Assembly: GCA_045644605.1 (NCBI GenBank)
Contig: JAZRHB010000046.1
Location: 1-16,349, forward strand
DNA length: 16,349 nucleotides
Source: RGIG4103 sp045644605
GTDB lineage: Bacteria; Bacillota; Clostridia; RUG12999
Direction: 5' to 3'
Notes under the pieces: generated by a model
Seen by the model: only the letters and a program-made list of their open reading frames with translations
Databases searched by the model: none
What the model was told of the DNA's origin: nothing
Shown here: positions 7,375 to 14,031 of the stretch, one piece after another
Layout of the letters: each line of letters begins with the position of its first letter
How positions within the stretch are numbered: position 1 is the first letter of the stretch
Position numbers and translations under genes: made by a program

Positions 7375-8676
7375 TTACAGCAGGCGTGCGAATTTCATTA
7401 CATTATATATAAGCACTGCTGCTGCGGCTCTTTCTGCATTTTCAAGCGGTGCAAAAAGGTTATTTCCAACGCCGTTTATAATTCCGTTTGCGCCCATCGA
7501 GCCAACTGCCGTTTTTGCCCAGTCGCTTATATAAGCATTGTCATCAAACAGTTTAAGTGCCATATTCATTGGAAGTTCAAGGTGATTTATTACTCTGTAT
7601 ACCATTGTTGCCATTTGCTCACGGGTTATCGGCTGACCTACACCAAATTCGGTTTCTGATACGCCGTTAACAATTTTATTTGCAAACGCCGTCTGCAAAT
7701 ATGGATAATACCATTCGTTTTCATTTGCATCAGTAAACTTAATATCGGCAGAACCTGTAAGGTCAAACGCCTCTACAAGCATTTTTACAAACTGTTCGCG
7801 GGTTACCATATCGCCCGGTGCAAACGAATATTCTGAAACTCCGTTTACAACACCTGCAGCAGCAAGGGCACGTATCTGGCACACTGCCCATTCGTAATTA
7901 TCCAAATCACGAAATGCCAGTTCGGGATATTTGGTGTTTTGCGGGGAAGAAATACTTCCGTAAAATACGCCAAGCTCGGCAAGAGCTTTTTTAAAATAAT
8001 GAATTTCTTCTGACGGACAGGAGTTTACAAGAATTTCCGCACGAGAAAACAGTTTTTCCGTAAGATTTGCGCCGGCTGCGTCTTTAATTTCCGATTCAAG
8101 TGCCGGCATAAAATCAAGAGCACCACTTATTGCCGCTACGGCATCGGCGGGCATTTTTTCCGGCAGGTACAGGTCTATAAGACCCGGCAGGTTGTGATTT
8201 TTTGCAATATACGGCTCGCCGCCGAAAAGTGTATAGATACTGTAAATTGCAAGGAGTGTATAAAAATAGTTAGTACCTCGTATGTCGCCCGGCTCGTCGA
8301 TTATAAGCTCGTTAAGAAGTCCTGTTACTGTTGGCATATTTTCAGGATTGGGAATGGGTCTTACACCAAATAAAAGTATGTCGCGGATAGAAGCCTGATT
8401 TTTAGCGGATCTTCCTCCGTAAATTTTAAGCACGCTGCTTATTTCTTCACTGCTCATATCAGGTAAAAATCCGGATATGACGGCGCTTTTTTCGGCAGTT
8501 GCATCAGATGTTTTTGAAATTCCTTTAAGTATATCTGCAATGGAAATTCGGCTGCTCTCATCAAGAGAAATAGAATATACAAAAAATTTCTGCAGTGGGT
8601 CAATTTCCTGGTTTGCCGATACCGGAACGGCGGAAAAAAGTAATATAAAGCTAAGTAAAAGAGCTAATTTTTTCAT
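7375..8676 (-). CDS. Secreted protein with three C-terminal SLH domains
   Basis: A 433-aa exported protein. It has a classic signal peptide (MKK, hydrophobic core to about residue 18, likely cleavage after VSA near residue 21). A roughly 230-residue region of no family I recognise follows, then three S-layer homology repeats at about 255-302, 313-362 and 376-428. SLH repeats bind pyruvylated secondary wall polymer and tether proteins to the cell wall (established knowledge). SLH1 and SLH2 have the TRE(Q) version of the TRAE motif; SLH3 reads ENAE, so its key Arg appears lost. The ATG lies 4 bases after the murC stop, and its ribosome binding site (AGGGTGA) is formed by the last codons of murC, implying translational coupling. 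The function beyond wall attachment is unknown. Confidence 0.9.
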   Translation of the reverse strand: MKKLALLLSFILLFSAVPVSANQEIDPLQKFFVYSISLDESSRISIADILKGISKTSDATAEKSAVISGFLPDMSSEEISSVLKIYGGRSAKNQASIRDILLFGVRPIPNPENMPTVTGLLNELIIDEPGDIRGTNYFYTLLAIYSIYTLFGGEPYIAKNHNLPGLIDLYLPEKMPADAVAAISGALDFMPALESEIKDAAGANLTEKLFSRAEILVNSCPSEEIHYFKKALAELGVFYGSISSPQNTKYPELAFRDLDNYEWAVCQIRALAAAGVVNGVSEYSFAPGDMVTREQFVKMLVEAFDLTGSADIKFTDANENEWYYPYLQTAFANKIVNGVSETEFGVGQPITREQMATMVYRVINHLELPMNMALKLFDDNAYISDWAKTAVGSMGANGIINGVGNNLFAPLENAERAAAAVLIYNVMKFARLL

Positions 8677-8680
8677 AAAA

Positions 8681-10036
8681 TCACCCTAATATTTTATCAG
8701 TAAGTTTAACAATATCGCCCGCACCGATAACAAGAATTATATCGTTGGGAGAGGCAATAGATTTAACGAATTTTGCAATATCATCAAAATTGTCGATACA
8801 AACGGCATCAATTCCGGTTTTTTTTGCAAGGGCGCACACATCTGCCGATGAAACAGATGGGTCAAACGCCTCTCTTGCGGCATAAATTGGTGCTAAAATA
8901 AGCTTATCTGTGCCACTGAAGCTATGTGCAAATTCGTTTAAAAATATTTTCGTTCTTGAATATGTATGCGGCTGGAACACGCATATAATGTTATTGTGGG
9001 GCATCATAAGTGCCGATTCCAGCGTTGCTTTTATTTCTGTCGGATGATGGGCATAATCATCATAAACCGATGCGCCGGCGTATGTTCCTTTATATTCAAA
9101 TCTGCGGTCGGCGCCTTTAAAATCGGCAAGCGCTGCGGCGGCTTTTTCAAGGTCAAGCCCGAACATATACGCATTTGCAAGCGCCGCAAGTGAATTTAAG
9201 ATGTTATGTGAGCCAAACACCGAAAGTTCAACCTTACATACGAAAGCATTGTCAATATAAAGGTCGTATGACGCAGTTTTGTCGGTAGCAGAGATGTTTT
9301 TTGCCTGAACACGCGCGTTTTCATTTGAAATTCCGTATGTAACAGTGCGGCAAACGATTGCTTTTGTCATTTCCATAAGGTCGGCATCGTCAGCACAGAT
9401 GGCGGTAAATCCGTCGGGCGAAACACGTTTTAAAAATTCTGTATATGCACTGTGATAATCGTCCGCATCCTTGTAATAATCAAGATGGTCAGGTTCTACG
9501 TTGAGGATTGTTTCACAGTAAGGTGCAAAATCAAGGAAACTGCGGTGATATTCGCACGCTTCGGCAATGAAATAATCGCTTCTCCCAAGCTTCATATTAC
9601 TGTCAATTATATCAAGTCTTGCACCTACAAGAATTGTCGGGTCAAGCCCGAGTTTTTCAAATATGTAAGAAATCATTGAGGTTGTGGTGGTTTTTCCGTG
9701 AGTTCCCGCAACCGCAACGGAATATTTGTAGTTTGCCATAATTTCGCCAAGGAGAACCGAACGGGGAATAACGCGTGCGCCCGCCGTGCGAGCCGCCAAA
9801 AGCTCGGGATTTTCATCCGACACAGCGGCGGTATAAACAACGGTGTCCGCACCGCTTACGTTTTCGGCGTGGTGACCTTTATAAAACTTAAGTCCGAGTG
9901 ACTCAAGATATTTTACACTGTCGGTATGGTTTATGTCTGAACCGGAAACCGAAAAGCCTCTTGAAATAAGGATTTCTGCAAGACCGCTCATACTGATTCC
10001 GCCAACGCCGATAAGATGTATATGATGATTATTCAA
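8681..10036 (-). CDS. murC: UDP-N-acetylmuramate--L-alanine ligase
   Basis: Cytoplasmic Mur ligase that adds L-alanine to UDP-MurNAc using ATP, the first peptide step of peptidoglycan synthesis. Visible motifs are the N-terminal nucleotide fold HLIGVGGISMSGLAEIL (residues 7-23), the ATP P-loop GTHGKTTT (111-118), NVEPDHLDYY in the central domain and YDDYAHHPTEI in the C-terminal domain; the last is typical of MurC. I place the start at TTG 10036, giving 451 aa, a normal MurC length. GAGAGGA lies 9 bases upstream, and a consensus promoter at 10086-10114 would start transcription near 10079. The frame stays open up to an ATG at 10159, but that lies upstream of the promoter and adds residues with no MurC character. 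The SLH gene follows 4 bases later. Confidence 0.95.
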   Translation of the reverse strand: MNNHHIHLIGVGGISMSGLAEILISRGFSVSGSDINHTDSVKYLESLGLKFYKGHHAENVSGADTVVYTAAVSDENPELLAARTAGARVIPRSVLLGEIMANYKYSVAVAGTHGKTTTTSMISYIFEKLGLDPTILVGARLDIIDSNMKLGRSDYFIAEACEYHRSFLDFAPYCETILNVEPDHLDYYKDADDYHSAYTEFLKRVSPDGFTAICADDADLMEMTKAIVCRTVTYGISNENARVQAKNISATDKTASYDLYIDNAFVCKVELSVFGSHNILNSLAALANAYMFGLDLEKAAAALADFKGADRRFEYKGTYAGASVYDDYAHHPTEIKATLESALMMPHNNIICVFQPHTYSRTKIFLNEFAHSFSGTDKLILAPIYAAREAFDPSVSSADVCALAKKTGIDAVCIDNFDDIAKFVKSIASPNDIILVIGAGDIVKLTDKILG

Positions 10037-10085
10037 AAGAATCAATCCTCTCAGAATAAATAGTTTCCTATATAATATATATACT

Positions 10086-10114
10086 ATTTTACAATGAAAA
10101 TATATCCGTGTCAA
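10086..10114 (-). promoter_or_regulatory. Promoter of murC-SLH operon
   Basis: On the minus strand TTGACA (10109-10114), a 17-bp spacer and TAAAAT (10086-10091). This near-perfect vegetative promoter places the start of transcription around 10079, about 43 bases before the TTG start of murC. Confidence 0.85.
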
Positions 10115-10227
10115 CTCAAAATAATAACCGAAGAAAAGCCCTTTCGGGTGGGGAGGCACAAAAAATTATGAAATATGAACAATAAAAAACTAAAAAACAC
10201 AAACTTGTATAGTAATTATACCTAAAA

Positions 10228-10256
10228 AAATTAAGAAAAATGGAAGATTTTGTCAA
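10228..10256 (-). promoter_or_regulatory. Possible second, distal murC promoter
   Basis: Minus-strand TTGACA (10251-10256), 17-bp spacer, weak -10 TAATTT (10228-10233). A TATAAT also occurs nearby on the same strand (10215-10220) but at wrong spacing. The stretch from 10160 to 10320 is AT-rich, so this could be chance. Confidence 0.3.
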
Positions 10257-10320
10257 TTTGGAATTTTTCTACATATCGTGGTTTTTTATAGGAATGGCAA
10301 AGGAAAAAACACAATATGTA

Positions 10321-10341
10321 CCGATTTTGAGCAAAAATCGG
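10321..10341. repeat. Hairpin upstream of G5/3D gene promoter
   Basis: CCGATTTT (10321-10328) / AAAATCGG (10334-10341) with a 5-base loop GAGCA. No T-tract follows on the plus strand. It directly precedes the palindromic element at 10343-10385. The non-coding stretch 10037-10432 otherwise holds only the promoters and that element. Confidence 0.6.
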
Positions 10342-10342
10342 A

Positions 10343-10385
10343 GCTGTCAAATTTTGTCAGCGAAAATTGTGATGCGAATTTGACA
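10343..10385. repeat. Palindromic element overlapping the -35 box
   Basis: Two overlapping symmetries are visible. GCTG-T-CAAA-T-TTTG-T-CAGC forms an imperfect palindrome at 10343-10361. A 9-bp perfect inverted repeat pairs TGTCAAATT (10345-10353) with AATTTGACA (10377-10385), whose right arm contains the -35 hexamer TTGACA. The right half shares TTTNGTCAGC and TGATGCGAATTT with the end of the hairpin array after the PBP gene (16309-16330). It could be an operator or a remnant of the same repeat family. Confidence 0.6.
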
Positions 10386-10408
10386 AACAAGGCGATTTAT
10401 AGTAGAAT
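10380..10408 (+). promoter_or_regulatory. Promoter of G5/3D protein gene
   Basis: TTGACA (10380-10385), 17-bp spacer, TAGAAT (10403-10408): a near-consensus vegetative promoter. Transcription should start near 10415, leaving a leader of about 18 bases with GAAGGGATG as ribosome binding site. The -35 is embedded in an inverted repeat. Confidence 0.85.
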
Positions 10409-10432
10409 GGACACTCGAAGGGATGTGTTAAA

Positions 10433-11512
10433 ATGTTTGGTACAGCTAAAATAGCTGTGAAAAGGGCATTTTCTACAAGAACTTTTCAGGCTATTATAAT
10501 GGTTATATCAGCAATAACAGTAATAACCACATCTACGCTTTTATCCATTAAAACAGTTACCGTTAAGGAAAACGGAGTGGCAATCACAACAGCGGCAACG
10601 TTTTCGGGAACTGTTGAAAAATTTATTAATGCGAGCGGTATTGTTGTTGGCGAATACGATTTGATAACGCCGCCAATGCTCTCGACCCTGAAGAAAAATC
10701 AGGAAATTAACATTACACGTGCATATCCGCTTAATTTAAGCGTGGGCGGACAGATGCAGACGGTAATGGCCGCAGGTCAGACTGTGGGAGAAATACTGGA
10801 AATAAACAATATTACAATGGATAGTATGGATATAATAAGTCCGTCATTGGACAGCGTAGTAAACAAAAACACGCAGATTACCATTACGAAGGTAACTTCG
10901 GATATGGTGCCTGTTCAGGAGGAAATTGCGTTTGCAATTATTCAGACGCCTAATTCTAATCTGGACAGAGGAGAAACCAGAGTTGTTCAGGAAGGTATTG
11001 CCGGAACAAAAGAGGTCATGTATAATGTTACCTATTCCAACGGTAAGGAGCTTTCCCGACAGGTGGCAGGTGAAAGAATTTTAACCGAGCCTACAAACAA
11101 AATTGTGGAATATGGTACAAAATATGCATCTGTTTCCCGTGGAGGCAATGTTTCCAGGGTAACAGATCCGTCAACCCAGCTTAACTACACAAGAACAGTT
11201 ACAGTATCCGCCACAGCGTACGACCTTTCGTTTGAAAGCTGCGGCAAAACCCCGGGTGACAGAGGATACGGAATTACCGCCAGCGGTATGAAAGCCGCAA
11301 GAGGTGTTGTTGCCGTTGACCCGAGAGTTATACCAATGGGCTCAAAACTTTATATTGAATCGCTTGATGGCTCTGCCGATTATGGTTATGCCATTGCCGG
11401 AGATAAAGGTGGCGCAATTAAAGGAAATAAAATTGACTTATTTATGGATACAAGAGCTGAATGTATGAGATGGGGCAGACGTAACGTAAAAGTATATATT
11501 TTAGCCGATTAA
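10433..11512 (+). CDS. YabE-like cell-wall protein (DUF348, G5 and 3D domains)
   Basis: A 359-aa membrane-anchored or secreted wall protein. It has one hydrophobic segment at about residues 20-40. Two DUF348-like repeats follow (about 41-95 and 98-152, the first containing TVTVKENGVAITTAATFSGTV-like text), then a G5 domain (about 153-230). A C-terminal 3D domain (about 256-358) has the three expected aspartates D296 (VAVDPRVIPMGS), D324 (AGDKGG) and D335 (KIDLFMDT). 3D domains are double-psi beta-barrels related to MltA-type lytic transglycosylases, and the architecture matches Bacillus YabE, a putative wall-remodelling enzyme (established family knowledge; activity here inferred). It is monocistronic, with a consensus promoter upstream and a strong terminator downstream. 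Confidence 0.9.
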   Translation: MFGTAKIAVKRAFSTRTFQAIIMVISAITVITTSTLLSIKTVTVKENGVAITTAATFSGTVEKFINASGIVVGEYDLITPPMLSTLKKNQEINITRAYPLNLSVGGQMQTVMAAGQTVGEILEINNITMDSMDIISPSLDSVVNKNTQITITKVTSDMVPVQEEIAFAIIQTPNSNLDRGETRVVQEGIAGTKEVMYNVTYSNGKELSRQVAGERILTEPTNKIVEYGTKYASVSRGGNVSRVTDPSTQLNYTRTVTVSATAYDLSFESCGKTPGDRGYGITASGMKAARGVVAVDPRVIPMGSKLYIESLDGSADYGYAIAGDKGGAIKGNKIDLFMDTRAECMRWGRRNVKVYILAD

Positions 11513-11528
11513 CGCATGAGAGATGCGT
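11512..11528. repeat. Small hairpin at the stop codon of the G5/3D gene
   Basis: ACGCAT (11512-11517) / ATGCGT (11523-11528) with loop GAGAG, starting at the last base of the stop codon. There is no T-tract; the main terminator follows 5 bases later. Confidence 0.5.
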
Positions 11529-11533
11529 GGTAC

Positions 11534-11575
11534 AAGAAGGCCGGACGAAAAGTGGTTTCGTCCGGCCTTCTTAAT
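11534..11575. terminator. Strong bidirectional terminator
   Basis: Perfect 17-bp stem (11534-11550 pairs with 11556-11572) with loop AGTGG. The ends are AAGAAGG and CCTTCTT, so each strand gives a T-containing tail (TTCTTAATTT on plus). It lies between converging genes, 3 bases past the stop codon of the minus-strand aldo/keto reductase. Confidence 0.92.
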
Positions 11576-12511
11576 TTACGTAATAAGGTAATCAATTTCA
11601 GTTTCATGTAAAATAAGGTTAGTTGCTGACATACTGTCTTCAAGCTGAGAAACATTTGAACAGCCGACTACGGGCACCGATGTGAACGGTCGTGAATATA
11701 TATATGAAAGCAAAAGTGCTGATAGAGAAACATCTCTTTGGTCTGCAAGGGCCATCAGTTTTACAAGTCTGTCCAGGTTTTCTTTGCATAAATATCGTTC
11801 TTTTGCTTTTTCACTTAATGCCGCCTTACCGCCGGAAAGAAATTTTGAAAAAAAGCCTTTCCCCTGTGATGCATATGCCATAACCGCCATATTTGCATCA
11901 AGATAAAACTTATATTCATCATCCGTCATGGAAACAAGTCCGTCCTGTTCCTTATATGTGGGGGAAATTTCCGCAAACGACCATTTTATCTGGCTTACGG
12001 CAAATCCCATCTGTCCGGATTTTTTTGCATATTGGTTTGCCGCCGAAACACGTTCAGAGGTCCAGTTGGAACAACCGAAACTACGGATTTTCCCTTTTTT
12101 CACAAACTCATTGAAATAATCAATAATCGGTTCTACCGCAAAATCCGTGCAGTCGCGGTGAAGAAGATATATGTCAATATAATCGACAGAAAGACGGGCT
12201 AAACTTTCGTCAAGGTCAGCTTCCACTTCTGCTTTTGTAAGTCGGGGAGCGCCGTCATACGGCCATGCACCCTTGGTTGTGATAATAAGGTCGTTTCTTT
12301 TTCCGCTTTCGGAAAGCCATTTCCCAATAGTTTTTTCGCTTGCACCATATCCGTAATAATGTGCCGTGTCAATATGATTTCCGCCAAGCGAAACATATGT
12401 ATCAAGGAGAGCCAAAGATGTTTCTTTATCAATATCACTGCCGATTGAATTTGTGCCAAGACAAATGGCAGATGTTTTTATATCCGTATTTGGAATTTTT
12501 TTATATATCAT
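11576..12511 (-). CDS. Aldo/keto reductase family oxidoreductase
   Basis: A cytoplasmic NAD(P)H-dependent oxidoreductase of 311 aa with the AKR (alpha/beta)8 barrel. The full catalytic tetrad is visible: D48 (HIDTA), Y53 (YYGYG), K80 (TTKGAW) and H118 (YLLHRD). The region GKIRSFGCSNW (about residues 139-149) and the late SVPVVGCSNVSQL with nucleotide-binding serine are typical. The substrate cannot be told from sequence; the general look resembles the YdhF/Tas-like or AKR11-13 group. The ATG at 12511 follows the stop of the pseudouridine synthase gene after one base, and AAAGGAG inside that gene's last codons serves as ribosome binding site, so the two are translationally coupled. It ends against a bidirectional terminator. 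Confidence 0.93.
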   Translation of the reverse strand: MIYKKIPNTDIKTSAICLGTNSIGSDIDKETSLALLDTYVSLGGNHIDTAHYYGYGASEKTIGKWLSESGKRNDLIITTKGAWPYDGAPRLTKAEVEADLDESLARLSVDYIDIYLLHRDCTDFAVEPIIDYFNEFVKKGKIRSFGCSNWTSERVSAANQYAKKSGQMGFAVSQIKWSFAEISPTYKEQDGLVSMTDDEYKFYLDANMAVMAYASQGKGFFSKFLSGGKAALSEKAKERYLCKENLDRLVKLMALADQRDVSLSALLLSYIYSRPFTSVPVVGCSNVSQLEDSMSATNLILHETEIDYLIT

Positions 12512-12512
12512 A

Positions 12513-13217
12513 CTATTCTCCTTTTAAAAGAGCAAGTTCTTCATCTGTCAGCTCGCGCATTTCGCCGGGTGCAAGACTTTCGTCAAGGGAAAGCGGGCCA
12601 AAGCGAACGCGTTTTAAATATGTAACGTGCTTGCCCACATCTGCAAACATACGTTTAACCTGATGAAACTTGCCTTCTTGAATGGTAACATAAGCTTCAT
12701 TTGAACCAATTTCGGCATCAAGCACGGCGGGCAGGGTTTTATATCCGTCATCAAGCTGGATCCCCGATGCAAATTTCTCCCTGTCGCCTTCGGCAACTGC
12801 GCCGTCAAGACGGGCAAAGTAGCGTTTATCCACGTGTTTTTTCGGGGAAAGCAGATTATGTGAAAGCGCGCCGTCGTTTGTTATAAGAAGAAATCCTTCG
12901 GTATCCTTATCAAGTCTGCCCACGGGGAAAAGCTCGTAATGCGAATACTCTTCGGGTACAAGCGAAATAACCGTGGCATCACGATTGTCATACGTTGCGG
13001 ATACGGTATCCGCAGGTTTGTTCAGCATAAGATATACAAATGGTTTATATTCTATTTTCTGCCCCGCAAAACTGATAATATCCGTTTCGGGATTTATGTG
13101 GCGGGCGGCGTTTTTTTCGGGGACACCGCCCACGCACACAAGACCGCCTTTAAGTGCCTGTTTAATTTCTTTTCTCGAGCCGATGCCTGCATCGGCAATA
13201 AATTTATCAAGTCGCAT
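12513..13217 (-). CDS. rsuA: RsuA-family rRNA pseudouridine synthase
   Basis: A 234-aa enzyme that converts a uridine in rRNA to pseudouridine. The N-terminal S4 RNA-binding domain (about residues 1-48, starting MRLDKFIADAGIGSRKEI) is followed by the catalytic domain with the family signature GRLDKDTEGFLLITNDG at 100-116, containing the catalytic D103. Near the C-terminus, EGKFHQVKRMF is the conserved KFHQ(V/I)(R/K)RM motif. Length and S4 domain fit RsuA, which modifies U516 of 16S rRNA. RluB/E/F paralogues share this layout, so the target is likely but not proven. The ATG at 13217 has GAGGTAA upstream. It is the first gene of a two-gene operon with the aldo/keto reductase. Confidence 0.9.
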   Translation of the reverse strand: MRLDKFIADAGIGSRKEIKQALKGGLVCVGGVPEKNAARHINPETDIISFAGQKIEYKPFVYLMLNKPADTVSATYDNRDATVISLVPEEYSHYELFPVGRLDKDTEGFLLITNDGALSHNLLSPKKHVDKRYFARLDGAVAEGDREKFASGIQLDDGYKTLPAVLDAEIGSNEAYVTIQEGKFHQVKRMFADVGKHVTYLKRVRFGPLSLDESLAPGEMRELTDEELALLKGE

Positions 13218-13236
13218 AATAAATTACCTCAATTAA

Positions 13237-13265
13237 ATTATATCCGCAAGCGATGGAAAAATCAA
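13237..13265 (-). promoter_or_regulatory. Promoter of rsuA-AKR operon
   Basis: Minus-strand TTGATT (13260-13265), 17-bp spacer and a perfect TATAAT (13237-13242). The predicted start near 13230 would give a very short leader (about 13 bases) with the ribosome binding site GAGG at its 5' end. Confidence 0.65.
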
Positions 13266-13484
13266 TAGAAAAGTAAAAAAGTCGGGTGAAATTGAACACC
13301 ATAAGGTTTAAAACCGTAAATTTTGTGTTATGCTGCAGAAACTGATGTAAATGTACGGGATGCCTTTAATCAAAAGTTAAGGAATTTAAACTCTTCGACC
13401 TTAAACGCAGGAAAATTTTATATAATTGGAATGAGGAAGACGAAGAAAGGCTGGCGCCTTGAGAGGACGACAAATTGCAAGAAT

Positions 13485-13510
13485 AAAAATTTAACAAGTT
13501 TAAGGCTTGT
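13485..13510 (-). terminator. Weak terminator of the small membrane protein gene
   Basis: On the minus strand ACAAG / CTTGT (13506-13510 and 13494-13498) forms a 5-bp stem with a 7-base loop, followed by TAAATTTTTATT. The short stem makes this tentative. Confidence 0.4.
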
Positions 13511-13533
13511 GGGAGTTCAGTTTCACTCGGCTC

Positions 13534-13911
13534 CTATGTTCCCAAATCTTGTACAAACTCGGCAATATTCTCCATTGATGCAAACGAAATGCCATCCGCA
13601 AGCTTTTGCTTTTGATTTTCGGTGAGTGAACGGAAATCAATATAATCAATTTCAAGCATAAGCGCCATATCGCCCGCCTCACCTACGGAATACACATAAA
13701 TTATGCCGTCCTGCGATTTCATATAGTAATACAGCATCGGTGCGGGAAGAGGCATTTCCGCAGATTCTGAATATTCAGCCGCCGCGGCAGCTTCGGGAAC
13801 ATAAATGTACTCGGTTTTAGTGCCGCCCGATACCATACCGCAAAAAAGTCCCACTGCAAACGAAAACAGACACGCACAAGAAAAAATGAGAATTTTTGTT
13901 TTTTCTGACAT
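13534..13911 (-). CDS. Small membrane-anchored protein with BofC-C-like domain
   Basis: A 125-aa protein with an N-terminal transmembrane segment at about residues 6-28. An Ala/Glu/Pro-rich linker (38-58) leads to an extracytoplasmic region of about 65 residues. That region runs from YYYMKSQDGIIYVYSVG to the end and contains the pattern LTENQKQKLADGISFASMENIAEFVQDL. The strand-rich start followed by a helix of the form L-x(n)-L-x-GI-x(4)-E-x(3)-F-x-ED/QDL resembles the BofC C-terminal domain found in small clostridial membrane proteins; this is an impression from pattern only. The start is ATG 13911 because GGGAGGG lies 6 bases upstream; an in-frame ATG at 13953 has no such site. The gene is divergent from the class A PBP, suggesting but not proving an envelope role. 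Confidence 0.75.
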   Translation of the reverse strand: MSEKTKILIFSCACLFSFAVGLFCGMVSGGTKTEYIYVPEAAAAAEYSESAEMPLPAPMLYYYMKSQDGIIYVYSVGEAGDMALMLEIDYIDFRSLTENQKQKLADGISFASMENIAEFVQDLGT

Positions 13912-13961
13912 AAATATCCCTCCCGTAAGGATATTGTAACCAATAAGTAACAAAATATAAC

Positions 13962-13990
13962 TTGTAAAAAGTAAGGTTTTGTTGTATAAT
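13962..13990 (+). promoter_or_regulatory. Promoter of class A PBP gene
   Basis: TTGTAA (13962-13967), 17-bp spacer, perfect TATAAT (13985-13990), with GGAGGT (14019-14024) as ribosome binding site 7 bases before the ATG at 14032. The divergent gene on the other side has a candidate TACAAT -10 in the same 120-bp gap, but no clear -35. Confidence 0.82.
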
Positions 13991-14031
13991 GAAGTAAGAT
14001 AAGCAAAAAACCGTAAGCGGAGGTAAGTCTT

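Larger units (their letters stand above)
13218..13533. other. 316-bp intergenic region with no convincing gene
   Basis: Contains the rsuA promoter at its left end and a weak terminator at its right. Between them are only small inverted repeats: GGTTT-A-AAACC at 13305-13315 and AAGGC-TGGC-GCCTT at 13447-13460. A TATAAT at 13421-13426 has no -35 at suitable distance. A 100-codon plus-strand frame (13323-13625) overlaps the opposite gene and looks non-coding. The function of 13270-13490 is unknown. Confidence 0.5.

Noticed and set aside
10321..10432. Riboswitch leader for the G5/3D gene
   Set aside because: The structured bases lie upstream of the predicted transcription start near 10415, so they would not be in the mRNA.
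13323..13625. A 100-codon plus-strand open frame in the rsuA/BofC-like gap
   Set aside because: It runs over the 3' end of the better supported minus-strand gene, lacks a ribosome binding site and promoter, and its composition is unlike the neighbouring genes.
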